From NCBI GenBank assembly GCA_021779235.1, contig JAJYBA010000005.1, forward strand, positions 1-23,455: DNA of 23,455 nucleotides, written 5' to 3'. The position numbers and the translations under genes are program-made. The stretch is from Bacillota bacterium. GTDB lineage: Bacteria; Bacillota; Clostridia; Clostridiales; Clostridiaceae. A model generated the notes under the pieces. That model saw nothing but the letters and a program-made list of their open reading frames with translations, did not search any database and was not told where the DNA came from. The number at the start of each line of letters is the position of its first letter. Positions within the stretch are counted from its first letter, which is position 1. Below, in pieces: positions 1-7,247 of the stretch.

Positions 1-449
1 TGAGGTTTACATTCTGCATTTGCTCCACAGTCAATTATCATAAATGGCCCATTTTTACCTGGCATGACTGGTGCCAAGGCAGGTCTGTCTATACCTTTTA
101 TTCTTCCTACTATAAGCGTACATCCAGCTAAAAAAGCCCCAGAACTTCCAGCTGAAATAATAGCATCAGCTTCTCCACTTTTCACTAAATTCAAAGCTTT
201 TACTAGGCTAGAATCCTTTTTACGCTTCACAGCCATTACTGGATGTTCATTTGTGCTAATAACTTCTCTAGCATCAACAATCTTGATTTTATTACTATCA
301 TAGGTATATTTCTTTAGCTCTTCTTGAATTAAATCCTCAGGACCAGTTATTAAGATATCTATATCATATTCTTTTAAAGCTGCAACGCAACCTTCAACTA
401 CAGCATTCGGAGAAAAATCTCCACCCATTCCATCTACAACAACTACCAT
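1..449 (-). CDS. plsX: Phosphate acyltransferase PlsX, N-terminal part (runs off left edge)
   Basis: Only the first 149 codons are inside the window; the gene continues past base 1. PlsX makes acyl-phosphate from acyl-ACP and phosphate, which PlsY then uses for the first acylation of glycerol-3-phosphate in phospholipid synthesis. It is a peripheral membrane enzyme. The start ATG (449-447) opens with MVVVVDGMGGDFSP, the typical PlsX N terminus. Family landmarks follow: a SAGSSGAFLAG-like segment near residues 99-109 and IIDCGANAEC near the edge. A GAGGG ribosome binding site lies just upstream. rpmF precedes it on the same strand, but a strong hairpin terminator (579-612) separates them, so plsX may depend on readthrough or on its own promoter in 450-575. 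A TATAAT-like hexamer is visible there, but I see no convincing -35 and no clear FapR palindrome. Confidence 0.95.
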   Translation of the reverse strand, partial: MVVVVDGMGGDFSPNAVVEGCVAALKEYDIDILITGPEDLIQEELKKYTYDSNKIKIVDAREVISTNEHPVMAVKRKKDSSLVKALNLVKSGEADAIISAGSSGAFLAGCTLIVGRIKGIDRPALAPVMPGKNGPFMIIDCGANAECKP

Positions 450-578
450 TTTAAACCCTCACTTTGATCATATATATATTTATTTATATTATATACTATA
501 GTGTACAAATATTTCTAGTATTAATAATGCTAAAACATAAAGATAATTATATTTTAGTGACTATAATTATCCTTAAAT

Positions 579-612
579 AATAAAAAGAAAGTCTTTCGAC
601 TTTCTTTTTATT
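579..612 (-). terminator. Intrinsic terminator after rpmF, overlapping its stop codon
   Basis: There is a perfect 15-bp inverted repeat: 579-593 pairs with 598-612 around a four-base loop. On the minus strand the loop reads GAAA closed by C-G, a stable GNRA-type tetraloop, and the 3' arm is T-rich (TTTCTTTTTATT). The 5' arm includes part of the rpmF stop codon (611-613), so a terminating ribosome would cover the base of the stem. It lies between rpmF and plsX, which could lower plsX transcription relative to rpmF. Confidence 0.85.
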
Positions 613-793
613 ATTGCTCAGTTGCAACAACTTCTCTATTTTTGTAATATCCACAGTTCTTACATACTCTGTGAGCAAGTTTCATATCGTGGCACTGAGG
701 GCACTCAACTATTCCTGGTAAACCAAGTTTAAATGTTTGCGCTCTACGAGAGTCTCTTCTACCTTTAGAGAATCTTCTAGCTGGATTTCCCAT
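611..793 (-). CDS. rpmF: Large ribosomal subunit protein bL32
   Basis: A 60-residue small basic ribosomal protein of the 50S subunit. The N terminus (MGNPARRFSKGRRDSRRA) is characteristic of bL32. Two CxxC pairs (C31/C34 and C44/C47) form a zinc ribbon, so this is the zinc-binding (C+) form. The length is normal for the family. A perfect AAGGAGGT site (800-807) precedes the ATG and overlaps the stop codon of the upstream DUF177 gene, suggesting translational coupling. The DUF177-rpmF pairing is widely conserved in bacteria. Transcription probably starts at the promoter at 1455-1483 and ends at the hairpin that begins in the rpmF stop codon. Confidence 0.97.
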   Translation of the reverse strand: MGNPARRFSKGRRDSRRAQTFKLGLPGIVECPQCHDMKLAHRVCKNCGYYKNREVVATEQ

Positions 794-805
794 TGTAACA
801 CCTCC

Positions 806-1306
806 TTAATCAGTTGAAAACAAATCTTTTAATTTTGCCAACCTTGGATCAACATCCTCATTTTCACATTTACATGTACTATGATTTAAATTGATTCCGC
901 ACTGATGGCATAAGCCTTTACAATCTTTATTACAAAGTCTTTTTATAGGCAATACTGCAATGATATTATTTTCTACAATTTCATTTAAATCTAATCTATC
1001 ATTTTCAATAAAAATAATATCCTCATCTTCACTATTTAGAGTTTTCGACAGTCTTTCATTTAATTCAATATTCATTGAACTAGGAAAGGTCTCAAGACAC
1101 CTAGAACAAGTAAGTAATAGCTCCGTCTCAACACTTCCAGTTAATTCTATTTCATCACCAACAGGTTTAAAAATCAAATGTAACTTAACTGGTTTAGAAA
1201 ATTGTATAAATTCATTTTCATAGTAAAACTTATCTTTTTCTATTTCTAAATGAATTTCTTTTTTTCTGTTTTTATTACTAAATAATTCTGAAACATCTAT
1301 TACCAT
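806..1306 (-). CDS. DUF177 family protein (YceD/YlbN), probable 23S rRNA-related factor
   Basis: A 166-residue protein of the DUF177 family, called YlbN in Bacillus and YceD in E. coli; the E. coli member is linked to 23S rRNA accumulation. Visible features are a beta-rich N-terminal half, a CSRC pair (C67/C70), and a conserved cysteine cluster near the C terminus (C125, C129, C133, C136) reading CNKDCKGLCHQCG, then the usual VDPRLAKLKDL ending. A GTG three codons upstream (1315-1313) opens the same frame, but I prefer the ATG at 1306. It gives the usual family start (M-V-I-D-hydrophobic), and the GAGTGG containing that GTG sits where a ribosome binding site should be. The gene lies directly upstream of rpmF, downstream of a long structured leader. 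The exact biochemical role is unknown. Confidence 0.9.
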   Translation of the reverse strand: MVIDVSELFSNKNRKKEIHLEIEKDKFYYENEFIQFSKPVKLHLIFKPVGDEIELTGSVETELLLTCSRCLETFPSSMNIELNERLSKTLNSEDEDIIFIENDRLDLNEIVENNIIAVLPIKRLCNKDCKGLCHQCGINLNHSTCKCENEDVDPRLAKLKDLFSTD

Positions 1307-1454
1307 ACTATCCACTCTGAAAAACTAAAAACTACTTAGTTTTTTCTCGTATAAAGAGACTCCTTATACATTGTATAAATAAATTATACAGCTCGAGCAA
1401 AGCTTCTGCGTCCCTCCTAACTAAATACTTTTTTACTTACATCAAACACAGACT
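1307..1454 (-). promoter_or_regulatory. Structured 5' leader of the DUF177-rpmF transcript
   Basis: About 140 nt of leader lie between the predicted promoter and DUF177, with several possible helices on the minus strand. One is TGTATAA/TTATACA with a TTTAT loop. Another is GTATAAGG/CTTTATAC with an AGTCT loop. A short CTC/GAG closing pair flanks both, giving a possible three-way junction. A final AAAAACT/AGTTTTT hairpin is followed by a T-rich stretch just before the gene. A strong AGGAGGG site (1412-1418) is not followed by any ATG; the only reading frame is a TTG-started 22-codon frame (1332-1400) at a long 11-nt spacing. I do not recognise a known riboswitch class. Regulatory function is inference. 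Confidence 0.4.
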
Positions 1455-1483
1455 ATTATATAAACAATGCAGTTAAAAGTCAA
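1455..1483 (-). promoter_or_regulatory. Sigma-A-type promoter for DUF177-rpmF
   Basis: On the minus strand, TTGACT (1483-1478) and a perfect TATAAT (1460-1455) are separated by exactly 17 bp. This is the best vegetative promoter match I found in the window. It lies between the ackA stop and DUF177, so rpmF expression need not depend on pta-ackA. I see no GC-rich terminator after ackA, so readthrough from pta-ackA is also possible. Confidence 0.75.
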
Positions 1484-1514
1484 GATTTATTTATCATAGA
1501 AATTAACAATAATT

Positions 1515-2708
1515 TTATTTTACTAAAGCTTCAGTGTCTCTTGCAATTACTAATTCTTCATTTGTTGGTATAACAAATATTTTAGTTTTAGAATCTTCTG
1601 TATTTAATTCTACAGCTTTTCCTCTAACTTTATTTTTTGACTTATCTAAAACTGCTCCCAAGAATTCTAGTCCATTACATACATCTTCTCTTGTTTCTGG
1701 AGAGTTTTCACCAAGTCCAGCAGTGAATATAATTGCATCTACTCCACCCATTACAGCAGCATAAGAACCTATGAATTTTTTAACTTTATAGCTAAATATA
1801 TCAAGTGCTAACTGTGCTCTATGATTTCCCTCTTCCCATGCAGCTGTTTCTATATCTCTAAAGTCACTACTAACACCAGATATTCCAAGTACTCCTGATT
1901 TTTTATTCATTAAATCATTTGCTTCATCGATTGTTAAGTCTAATTCTTTCATTACATATGTTAATATAGCTGGGTCTATACTTCCGCATCTAGTTCCCAT
2001 AGCTATTCCTTCAAGTGGAGTGAATCCCATACTTGTTTCTACTGACTTACCATTTTGTATTGCAGTAATACTTGCTCCATTTCCTAAGTGACAAGTAATT
2101 AATTTTAAATCTTTTATATCTTTACCCATCATTTCTGCTGCTTTAGCTGAAACATATTTGTGAGATGTTCCATGGAATCCATATTTTCTAACACTATGTT
2201 CAGTATAAAGCTCATATGGAAGTGGGTATATGTATGCAACTTCTGGCATTGTTTGATGGAATGCAGTGTCAAATACAGTAACCATAGGTGTATTTGGCAT
2301 TAATGCTTTACAAGCATTGATTCCAATTATATTTGCTGGGTTGTGAAGTGGTGCAAGTTTTGAACATTCTTCTAAGTTCTTCATTACTTCATCAGTAACT
2401 AAAACTGATTCTGCATATTTTTCTCCACCATGAACGATTCTATGACCTACAGCACCTATTTCTGATAATTCTTTAATAACACCATGTGTTCCATCTACAA
2501 GTGCTCCTAGTACTAATCTAATAGCGTCTGTATGGTCTTTCATTGGCTCTTCAATGATATATTTCTCTCCGTTAGCCTTTTGAGTTAATTTTGATCCTTC
2601 TATTCCTATTCTTTCTACTAATCCTAGTGCTAAGCATTCTTCATTTTCCATGTTTATTAATTGATACTTTAACGATGAACTTCCACAGTTTATAACCAAA
2701 ATTTTCAT
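1515..2708 (-). CDS. ackA: Acetate kinase
   Basis: A 397-residue cytosolic acetate kinase (acetyl phosphate + ADP to acetate + ATP), the ATP-yielding last step of acetate fermentation. The length is normal. Active-site positions known from the Methanosarcina enzyme are present: N7 in the VINCGSSSLKY start, R90 in GHRIVHGGE, D147 in VTVFDTAFH, H179 in KYGFHGTSH, R240 in MGTRCGSIDP and a glutamate near residue 384. A GGGAGG site precedes the ATG. It lies 51 bp downstream of pta with no terminator between, so the two form the usual pta-ackA operon. No truncation or substitution is seen. Confidence 0.98.
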   Translation of the reverse strand: MKILVINCGSSSLKYQLINMENEECLALGLVERIGIEGSKLTQKANGEKYIIEEPMKDHTDAIRLVLGALVDGTHGVIKELSEIGAVGHRIVHGGEKYAESVLVTDEVMKNLEECSKLAPLHNPANIIGINACKALMPNTPMVTVFDTAFHQTMPEVAYIYPLPYELYTEHSVRKYGFHGTSHKYVSAKAAEMMGKDIKDLKLITCHLGNGASITAIQNGKSVETSMGFTPLEGIAMGTRCGSIDPAILTYVMKELDLTIDEANDLMNKKSGVLGISGVSSDFRDIETAAWEEGNHRAQLALDIFSYKVKKFIGSYAAVMGGVDAIIFTAGLGENSPETREDVCNGLEFLGAVLDKSKNKVRGKAVELNTEDSKTKIFVIPTNEELVIARDTEALVK

Positions 2709-2759
2709 TTATTTTGCCTCCCTAATCGTATATGTTTTGAATGATTGTTATATATAAAA

Positions 2760-3761
2760 TTATTTTTGAGCTTGAGCTTGAACTGCAGTTACGGCAACAA
2801 CATTAACTATATCTTCCACACTGCATCCTCTTGATAAATCATTTATTGGCTTAGCAAAGCCTTGACATACTGGTCCAATTGCCTCTGCTTTAGCAAACCT
2901 TTGTACTAATTTGTATCCAATATTACCAGCTTGTAAATCTGGGAACACTAAAACATTTGCATTTCCAGCTACAGTACTGTTTGGTGCCTTTTGTTTTGCT
3001 ACACTTGCAACAATAGCTGCGTCTAATTGAAGCTCTCCATCAATTTGTAAATCTGGTCTAGCATTCTTTGCAATTTCAGTAGCTTTTGATACTTTATCAA
3101 CTAATTCATGCTTTGCACTTCCCATAGTTGAGAAAGATAACATTGCAACCTTAGGTTCAAAATTGCATAAAGATTTTGCATTGTCTGCAGTACTAATAGC
3201 TATAGATGCTAGTTCTTCTGCATTAGGGTTTGGATTAACAGCACAATCTGCAAATAAAAGTAAGCCGTCTTCTCCATATTCATTACTCGGTAATTCCATT
3301 ATAAAGAAACTTGAAACAACCTTAATTCCTGGTGCAGTTTTAATAATTTGCATTCCAGGTCTAAGTAAATCTCCTGTAGTATGTACTGCGCCTGATACTA
3401 ATCCATCAGCATCGTTCATTTTAAGCATCATAGTTCCAAAATACAAACAATCTTGCATTGTCTCTGCTGCTTTTTCTAAAGTCATTCCTTTGCTTTTTCT
3501 TAATTCATAAAATTCCTTGGCATAAACCTCAGTTTTTTCAGAAGTTTTTGGTTCTACAATCTCTATTCCTTCAAGGTTAACTCCTAGCTCAGCCGCTTTT
3601 GTTTGTATTATACTTATATCACCTATTAATATTACTTCAGCCAATGAATTATTTTTGATGATTTCACTAGCTTTTATAGTTCTTTCTTCTTCACCTTCTG
3701 GAAGTACTATTCTTTTTTTATCTGCTTGTGCCATTTTACATATTTTCTCTATAAATGCCAT
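2760..3761 (-). CDS. pta: Phosphate acetyltransferase
   Basis: A 333-residue single-domain phosphotransacetylase (acetyl-CoA + phosphate to acetyl phosphate + CoA), the clostridial type without the N-terminal extension found in E. coli. Family stretches include RIVLPEGEEERT near the start, DGLVSGAVHTTGDLLRPG in the middle, and LVFPDLQAGNIGYKLVQR then GPVCQGFAKPINDLSRGCS near the C terminus. The frame stays open 25 codons further upstream, but the ATG at 3761 has a clear AAAGGAG site at good spacing and gives the family N terminus; the upstream ATG has none. It is the first gene of pta-ackA and is transcribed away from tmcAL. Acetyl phosphate is also a phosphodonor and acetyl donor, so expression of this gene may affect signalling; that is general knowledge, not visible here. 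Confidence 0.97.
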   Translation of the reverse strand: MAFIEKICKMAQADKKRIVLPEGEEERTIKASEIIKNNSLAEVILIGDISIIQTKAAELGVNLEGIEIVEPKTSEKTEVYAKEFYELRKSKGMTLEKAAETMQDCLYFGTMMLKMNDADGLVSGAVHTTGDLLRPGMQIIKTAPGIKVVSSFFIMELPSNEYGEDGLLLFADCAVNPNPNAEELASIAISTADNAKSLCNFEPKVAMLSFSTMGSAKHELVDKVSKATEIAKNARPDLQIDGELQLDAAIVASVAKQKAPNSTVAGNANVLVFPDLQAGNIGYKLVQRFAKAEAIGPVCQGFAKPINDLSRGCSVEDIVNVVAVTAVQAQAQK

Positions 3762-3860
3762 CTTATTTCTCCTTTCAGTTATTCTCAACTTATATACATT
3801 AATAATATACTCCTTTTCAGCTATACATTTCAACATAAAATAGCAAAATCCTTTACATAT

Positions 3861-3889
3861 ATTATATTTTATATATTCTTAATTTTCAT
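3861..3889 (-). promoter_or_regulatory. Candidate promoter for pta-ackA
   Basis: On the minus strand, ATGAAA (3889-3884, four of six consensus bases) and a perfect TATAAT (3866-3861) are separated by 17 bp. This would give a leader of about 90 nt before the pta ATG at 3761. A second, weaker pair, TTGAAA with TATATT at 18 bp, lies closer to the gene. In such AT-rich sequence, chance matches are common. Confidence 0.4.
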
Positions 3890-4115
3890 TCTTTTTATTT
3901 TTAAGTGAAATATATGTACTTTTATTAATTTGTTTTATATTATATAAGATATCTGAATATATATTAGTTTTAACGATATTTCAGAAGAAATTCATCAATT
4001 ATGCCACTTTAATGGATTTTTGGTCTTAAATTATAAAATTCAGCACTTTTTCATTTGTGAATTAAAAATTAAAAGCTGAGAATATATTAAATTGTTATAT
4101 GGCTTTTAGTAATTT

Positions 4116-4145
4116 TTGTTTATATATAAATTTTTAGCTTATAAT
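4116..4145 (+). promoter_or_regulatory. Candidate promoter for tmcAL
   Basis: TTGTTT (4116-4121) and TATAAT (4140-4145) are separated by 18 bp, about 55 bp before the tmcAL start. The -10 hexamer is perfect and the -35 is partial. The AT-rich background limits certainty. Confidence 0.45.
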
Positions 4146-4201
4146 TAATATAAAGGTAATGTATCTAATTATATTGATATGGGCTTTCATGAGGTGATTT
4201 A

Positions 4202-5425
4202 ATGAATATTTCAGGTATAATTGTTGAATACAACCCATTACATAATGGTCACTTATATCATATTAATAAAACCAAAGAGCTCACAAATTGTGATGCCTTA
4301 ATTTGTGTTATGAGCGGGAATTTTGCTCAACGTGGAATTCCATCCAGCATAGACAAATGGACAAAAACTAAAATGGCTTTAAATAACGGAGTAGATTTAG
4401 TAATAGAAATTCCAACTGTTTACAGTGTATCCTCAGCAGAATTTTTTTCTTACGGTTCTGTGAGTCTTCTTAATAGCCTCGGAATAGTTAATAATATTTG
4501 TTTTGGTAGCGAACATGGAAATATCAATGATATATATAACATATCCAATATACTGCTTGAAGAACCTATTGAATTTAAATCACTATTAAAAACATATTTA
4601 TCCGAAGGTCTTGTTTTCCCAATGGCTAGAGCCAATGCGCTTTATGATTATTTAATAAACTCCAATATGAATATATCCAACTTATTATTAGATGATTTCT
4701 TAAATTCCTCTAACAATATACTAGGTATTGAGTATTGTAAGAGCTTAATAAAGTTAAATAGTTCCATTAAACCTTATACCTTAAAAAGAGAAGGTGCTTC
4801 TTATAACAGCAATCTTTTACATAGTGAATTTTCAAGTGCTACCTCTATAAGAAAATTTGTAAAGGAAAATGGTTCTTTAACAAAGCTAGAAAGCCATGTT
4901 CCAAGTTCAGTATTAACTGAAATCCTAAATTTATACTCAAAAAATTATGAATTTACCTTTGAAGATTCAATGTTTCCTTATATAAAACATAAATCCTTTA
5001 CCTCAAATAATTCTTTAGTAAATTTACCTGATGTATCTGAAGGTCTTGATAATAAAATTATTAAATCCTTACAAAATAACATGAGTTACTCTAGTGCTTT
5101 AGAAGCAATGAAAAGCAAACGGTACACTTATACTAGACTTAGTAGGATATTATGCCAATATTTTATAGGATTTGATAACTTTGATACTGAAAAATTAAGA
5201 TCTACACCTTGTCCTTATGCTCGAATTTTAGGATTTAACTCAAATGGAAAGTCAATTCTAAAATCCATAAAATCAAATAGTAACATTCCAATTTACACTA
5301 AACTTCCTAAAGAGTTAAGTGAGACCTTACAATTAGATGTTCAGGCTACAAAAGCTTATAGCACCATAAATAGCAGTATAAACCATAATAACGATTATTT
5401 GATATCCCCTATTATTATAAAATAA
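4202..5425 (+). CDS. tmcAL: tRNA(Met) cytidine acetate ligase TmcAL (YlbM)
   Basis: A 407-residue nucleotidyltransferase-fold protein of the YlbM/TmcAL family. In Bacillus subtilis, TmcAL activates free acetate with ATP and transfers it to the wobble cytidine C34 of elongator tRNA-Met, forming N4-acetylcytidine. The N terminus carries the family signature GIIVEYNPLHNGH (residues 5-17, with the HxGH-type histidines H14 and H17), followed by MSGNFAQRGIPS and the IDKW...MALNNGVDLVIEIP stretch. A GAGGTGAT site precedes the ATG. It is divergent from pta-ackA, the genes that produce acetate; the functional link is plausible but inferred. A hairpin terminator follows the stop. It lies upstream of ylbJ on the same strand, as part of a ylb-type cluster. 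Confidence 0.95.
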   Translation: MNISGIIVEYNPLHNGHLYHINKTKELTNCDALICVMSGNFAQRGIPSSIDKWTKTKMALNNGVDLVIEIPTVYSVSSAEFFSYGSVSLLNSLGIVNNICFGSEHGNINDIYNISNILLEEPIEFKSLLKTYLSEGLVFPMARANALYDYLINSNMNISNLLLDDFLNSSNNILGIEYCKSLIKLNSSIKPYTLKREGASYNSNLLHSEFSSATSIRKFVKENGSLTKLESHVPSSVLTEILNLYSKNYEFTFEDSMFPYIKHKSFTSNNSLVNLPDVSEGLDNKIIKSLQNNMSYSSALEAMKSKRYTYTRLSRILCQYFIGFDNFDTEKLRSTPCPYARILGFNSNGKSILKSIKSNSNIPIYTKLPKELSETLQLDVQATKAYSTINSSINHNNDYLISPIIIK

Positions 5426-5429
5426 AAAC

Positions 5430-5470
5430 AAAGGCTACTATCAGTCATAGATATTAGCCTTTATTTTATT
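5430..5470 (+). terminator. Intrinsic terminator after tmcAL
   Basis: AAAGGCTA (5430-5437) pairs with TAGCCTTT (5455-5462), with a small inner CTAT/ATAG helix in the loop. The stem is followed by ATTTTATTTT. It begins 4 bases after the tmcAL stop, so ylbJ probably needs its own promoter. Confidence 0.8.
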
Positions 5471-5551
5471 TTAAATTAATGTCCTTAATACATAAGTTTA
5501 TAAAAATTAAAATATATTTAATACAGCAATACTTTAAAAAGGGGTTTTAAA

Positions 5552-6730
5552 TTGAAGTTTCTATTAGTTATATTGTTGATTTTCATAATTTTCTTATTAT
5601 TTAAATTGTTTAAAACTTTGAAGATAAATTTTTCAATAACAATAGTTTGTTCCCTTATTATTCTTCAAATAATATTAGCACCAAATATTTGTATCCACTA
5701 CACTATATCCGGTGCAAAATTATTTTTCAATGCGGTTTTTCCTTCTCTTTTTCCATTTTTAGTTGTAATAAATATTATAATAAGCTATGATGGAATTCAT
5801 ATTTATTCTAAACTACTAGGTAATATAATTTGTAAGCCGTTAAAACTGCCAAAAGAATGTAGCTTGGCTCTATTAGTTAGTGTACTATGCGGTTACCCCT
5901 TAGGCGCAAGATATAGTTGTGATTTATACGAAAAAAATATAATTGATTTAAACACCTGTGAAAGACTGTTAAATATCGCTTCTAATTCAAGCCCTCTATT
6001 TATTATTGGTGCAGTTGGCGCTTCTATGATGTCAAGCACTAAAATTGGTTATATATTATTACTATCTAATATTCTATCCTGCATCTTTATGGGATTTGTA
6101 ATCCCTTCAAAGAATTTTTCTTTTAAAGTCAAAAATAAAAGTATGAATTTCTCAAAAACCAAATCCACAAATGCAAATATTGGTATAATATTCAAAAACA
6201 GTATTGAAGATGCCATTAAGAATTCCTTAAATATAGGTGGTTTTATCGTAGTATTCTCTGTAATAACGGGAATAATTAAAGACAATGTCATATTTCACAT
6301 TGTCCTTAATAAGTTCATTTTAATTATTGGTTCTTCTGGGGATTTTATAGAAGGTTTATTACTGGGAATGTTAGAGATGACTAATGGATGCTATTTAATA
6401 TCTTCTAGTAATTCAAATCTATATGTAAAACTTCCTGTTTTGAGTTTTTTAATTGCTTTTAGTGGTTTGTCTATCATTTCTCAAGTCTATAGCTACACCT
6501 ATAAATATGATGTCTCAATAAAAAAATACATTGGAAGGAAATTTATTCAAGCCGTTATTTCTTCAATTTTAACACTAGTTTTATATTATGTTTTTCTACA
6601 GACCTCGTCTATTTACACTTTTAATAATATAAATATATATAGCAGTAGTAATTTATACTTTTTACTATTAATAATTTTATTTATTCCACTGTTTCTTATA
6701 AATATAATTAAACTATTTCATAGTTCTTAA
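5552..6730 (+). CDS. ylbJ: Sporulation integral membrane protein YlbJ
   Basis: A 392-residue, very hydrophobic multi-pass membrane protein. In Bacillus subtilis, YlbJ is a mother-cell (sigma-E) protein needed for heat-resistant spores; its transport activity is not settled. Family features are an N-terminal hydrophobic segment, GAKLFFNAVFPSLFPFLVVIN around residues 54-74, the GYPLGAR motif at 114-120, NSSPLFIIGAVG at 145-156, and EMTNGC in the second half. Together these make two 'Gate'/nucleoside-recognition-like halves. The start is TTG (5552), the first codon at correct distance from an AAAAGGGG site. Its 3' end overlaps the convergent coiled-coil gene by 18 bp. I could not identify a convincing sigma-E promoter in the 80 bases upstream. 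Confidence 0.92.
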   Translation: MKFLLVILLIFIIFLLFKLFKTLKINFSITIVCSLIILQIILAPNICIHYTISGAKLFFNAVFPSLFPFLVVINIIISYDGIHIYSKLLGNIICKPLKLPKECSLALLVSVLCGYPLGARYSCDLYEKNIIDLNTCERLLNIASNSSPLFIIGAVGASMMSSTKIGYILLLSNILSCIFMGFVIPSKNFSFKVKNKSMNFSKTKSTNANIGIIFKNSIEDAIKNSLNIGGFIVVFSVITGIIKDNVIFHIVLNKFILIIGSSGDFIEGLLLGMLEMTNGCYLISSSNSNLYVKLPVLSFLIAFSGLSIISQVYSYTYKYDVSIKKYIGRKFIQAVISSILTLVLYYVFLQTSSIYTFNNINIYSSSNLYFLLLIILFIPLFLINIIKLFHSS

Positions 6731-7237
6731 TTCTTTTACATTTTCTCTTATTGAAGATGTTGTATCTGTGACTTCTTCCTGAAGAGATATTAAAAATGTT
6801 TGAACATCATCTTTAATCTTATGAAGCATTTGCTGACCTTTTGATTCAATCTCTTTATCTAATTGAGATAGTATTTCATCAGCATAGTCTTTCGCTCCGA
6901 GCCTCATAATTTTAGCATCTCTCTGAGCTGAGGCTATGATTTCTTCAGCTCTAGTTTGTGCTTCTTTAACTAAGTCTTGCTTCTCAACTCTTCTTTTTAT
7001 TTTGTCAATGGTCTCTTCCTCAAAAATCTTTGCTTGGTTTTTTGCATCAACAAGAATTCGTTCTTTTTCATCACAGATCCACTGAGCCTGCTTAAACTCA
7101 TCTGGCATGTGACTTATAATTTGATCAATTATATCCAATATTTCTCTCTTATTAATAACTGCCTTACCTGTAACAGGTATTTTAGACGAACTCTCAACAA
7201 TTTCTTGAAGATATTCTAAAAGCTTTATAACATCCAT
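6713..7237 (-). CDS. Coiled-coil protein resembling ATP synthase subunit b/E stalks, function unknown
   Basis: A 174-residue charged protein with no signal peptide or membrane segment. Residues 1-55 form a short N-terminal module (LLEYLQEIVESSSKIP, then a KREILDIIDQI helix). Residues from about 55 to 125 form a long Glu/Lys/Ala-rich heptad-like coil, like the peripheral stalk subunits of rotary ATPases, followed by an amphipathic C-terminal helix. Homologues I recall from other Firmicutes are labelled simply 'ATPase', but no nucleotide-binding motif is visible, so that name should not be taken as function. An AGGGGGA site overlapping the coaD stop precedes the ATG, so it is probably coupled to coaD. 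Its last 18 bases overlap the end of ylbJ on the other strand. DivIVA-like or cytoskeletal scaffolding is possible. Confidence 0.85.
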   Translation of the reverse strand: MDVIKLLEYLQEIVESSSKIPVTGKAVINKREILDIIDQIISHMPDEFKQAQWICDEKERILVDAKNQAKIFEEETIDKIKRRVEKQDLVKEAQTRAEEIIASAQRDAKIMRLGAKDYADEILSQLDKEIESKGQQMLHKIKDDVQTFLISLQEEVTDTTSSIRENVKELRTMK

Positions 7238-7247
7238 ATTTTTCCCC

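Larger units (their letters stand above)
3762..4201. other. Divergent intergenic region between pta and tmcAL
   Basis: This 440-bp AT-rich spacer holds no convincing coding frame. It should contain the promoters for both directions (listed separately). An imperfect hairpin near 4041-4078 pairs CAG and CTTTT with AAAAG and CTG around an AT-rich core; it has no terminator-like T-run. Between the pta promoter and pta there are two similar ribosome-binding-like motifs (CTGAAAAGGAG and CTGAAAGGAG); only the second is correctly placed for pta. Confidence 0.6.

Noticed and set aside
64..303. Plus-strand frame of 79 codons at the left edge
   Set aside because: It is antisense to the unmistakable plsX coding region and has no ribosome binding site.
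450..575. FapR operator ahead of plsX
   Set aside because: A half-site-like TTAATAC is present, but the partner half is poor and no fapR gene is in the window.
1316..1345. preQ1-I riboswitch-like AAAAAACTAA tail in the DUF177 leader
   Set aside because: The preceding hairpin loop is only five bases and lacks the preQ1 pocket; the match is limited to an A-rich tail.
3762..3836. N-terminal extension of Pta by 25 codons, and a four-codon upstream mini-frame with its own AAAAGGAG
   Set aside because: The extension has no ribosome binding site and family length fits the ATG at 3761. The mini-frame is too short and its spacing too long to call.
5471..5551. Sigma-E promoter for ylbJ
   Set aside because: Several ATA and CATA strings exist, but none has the right spacing for a confident call.
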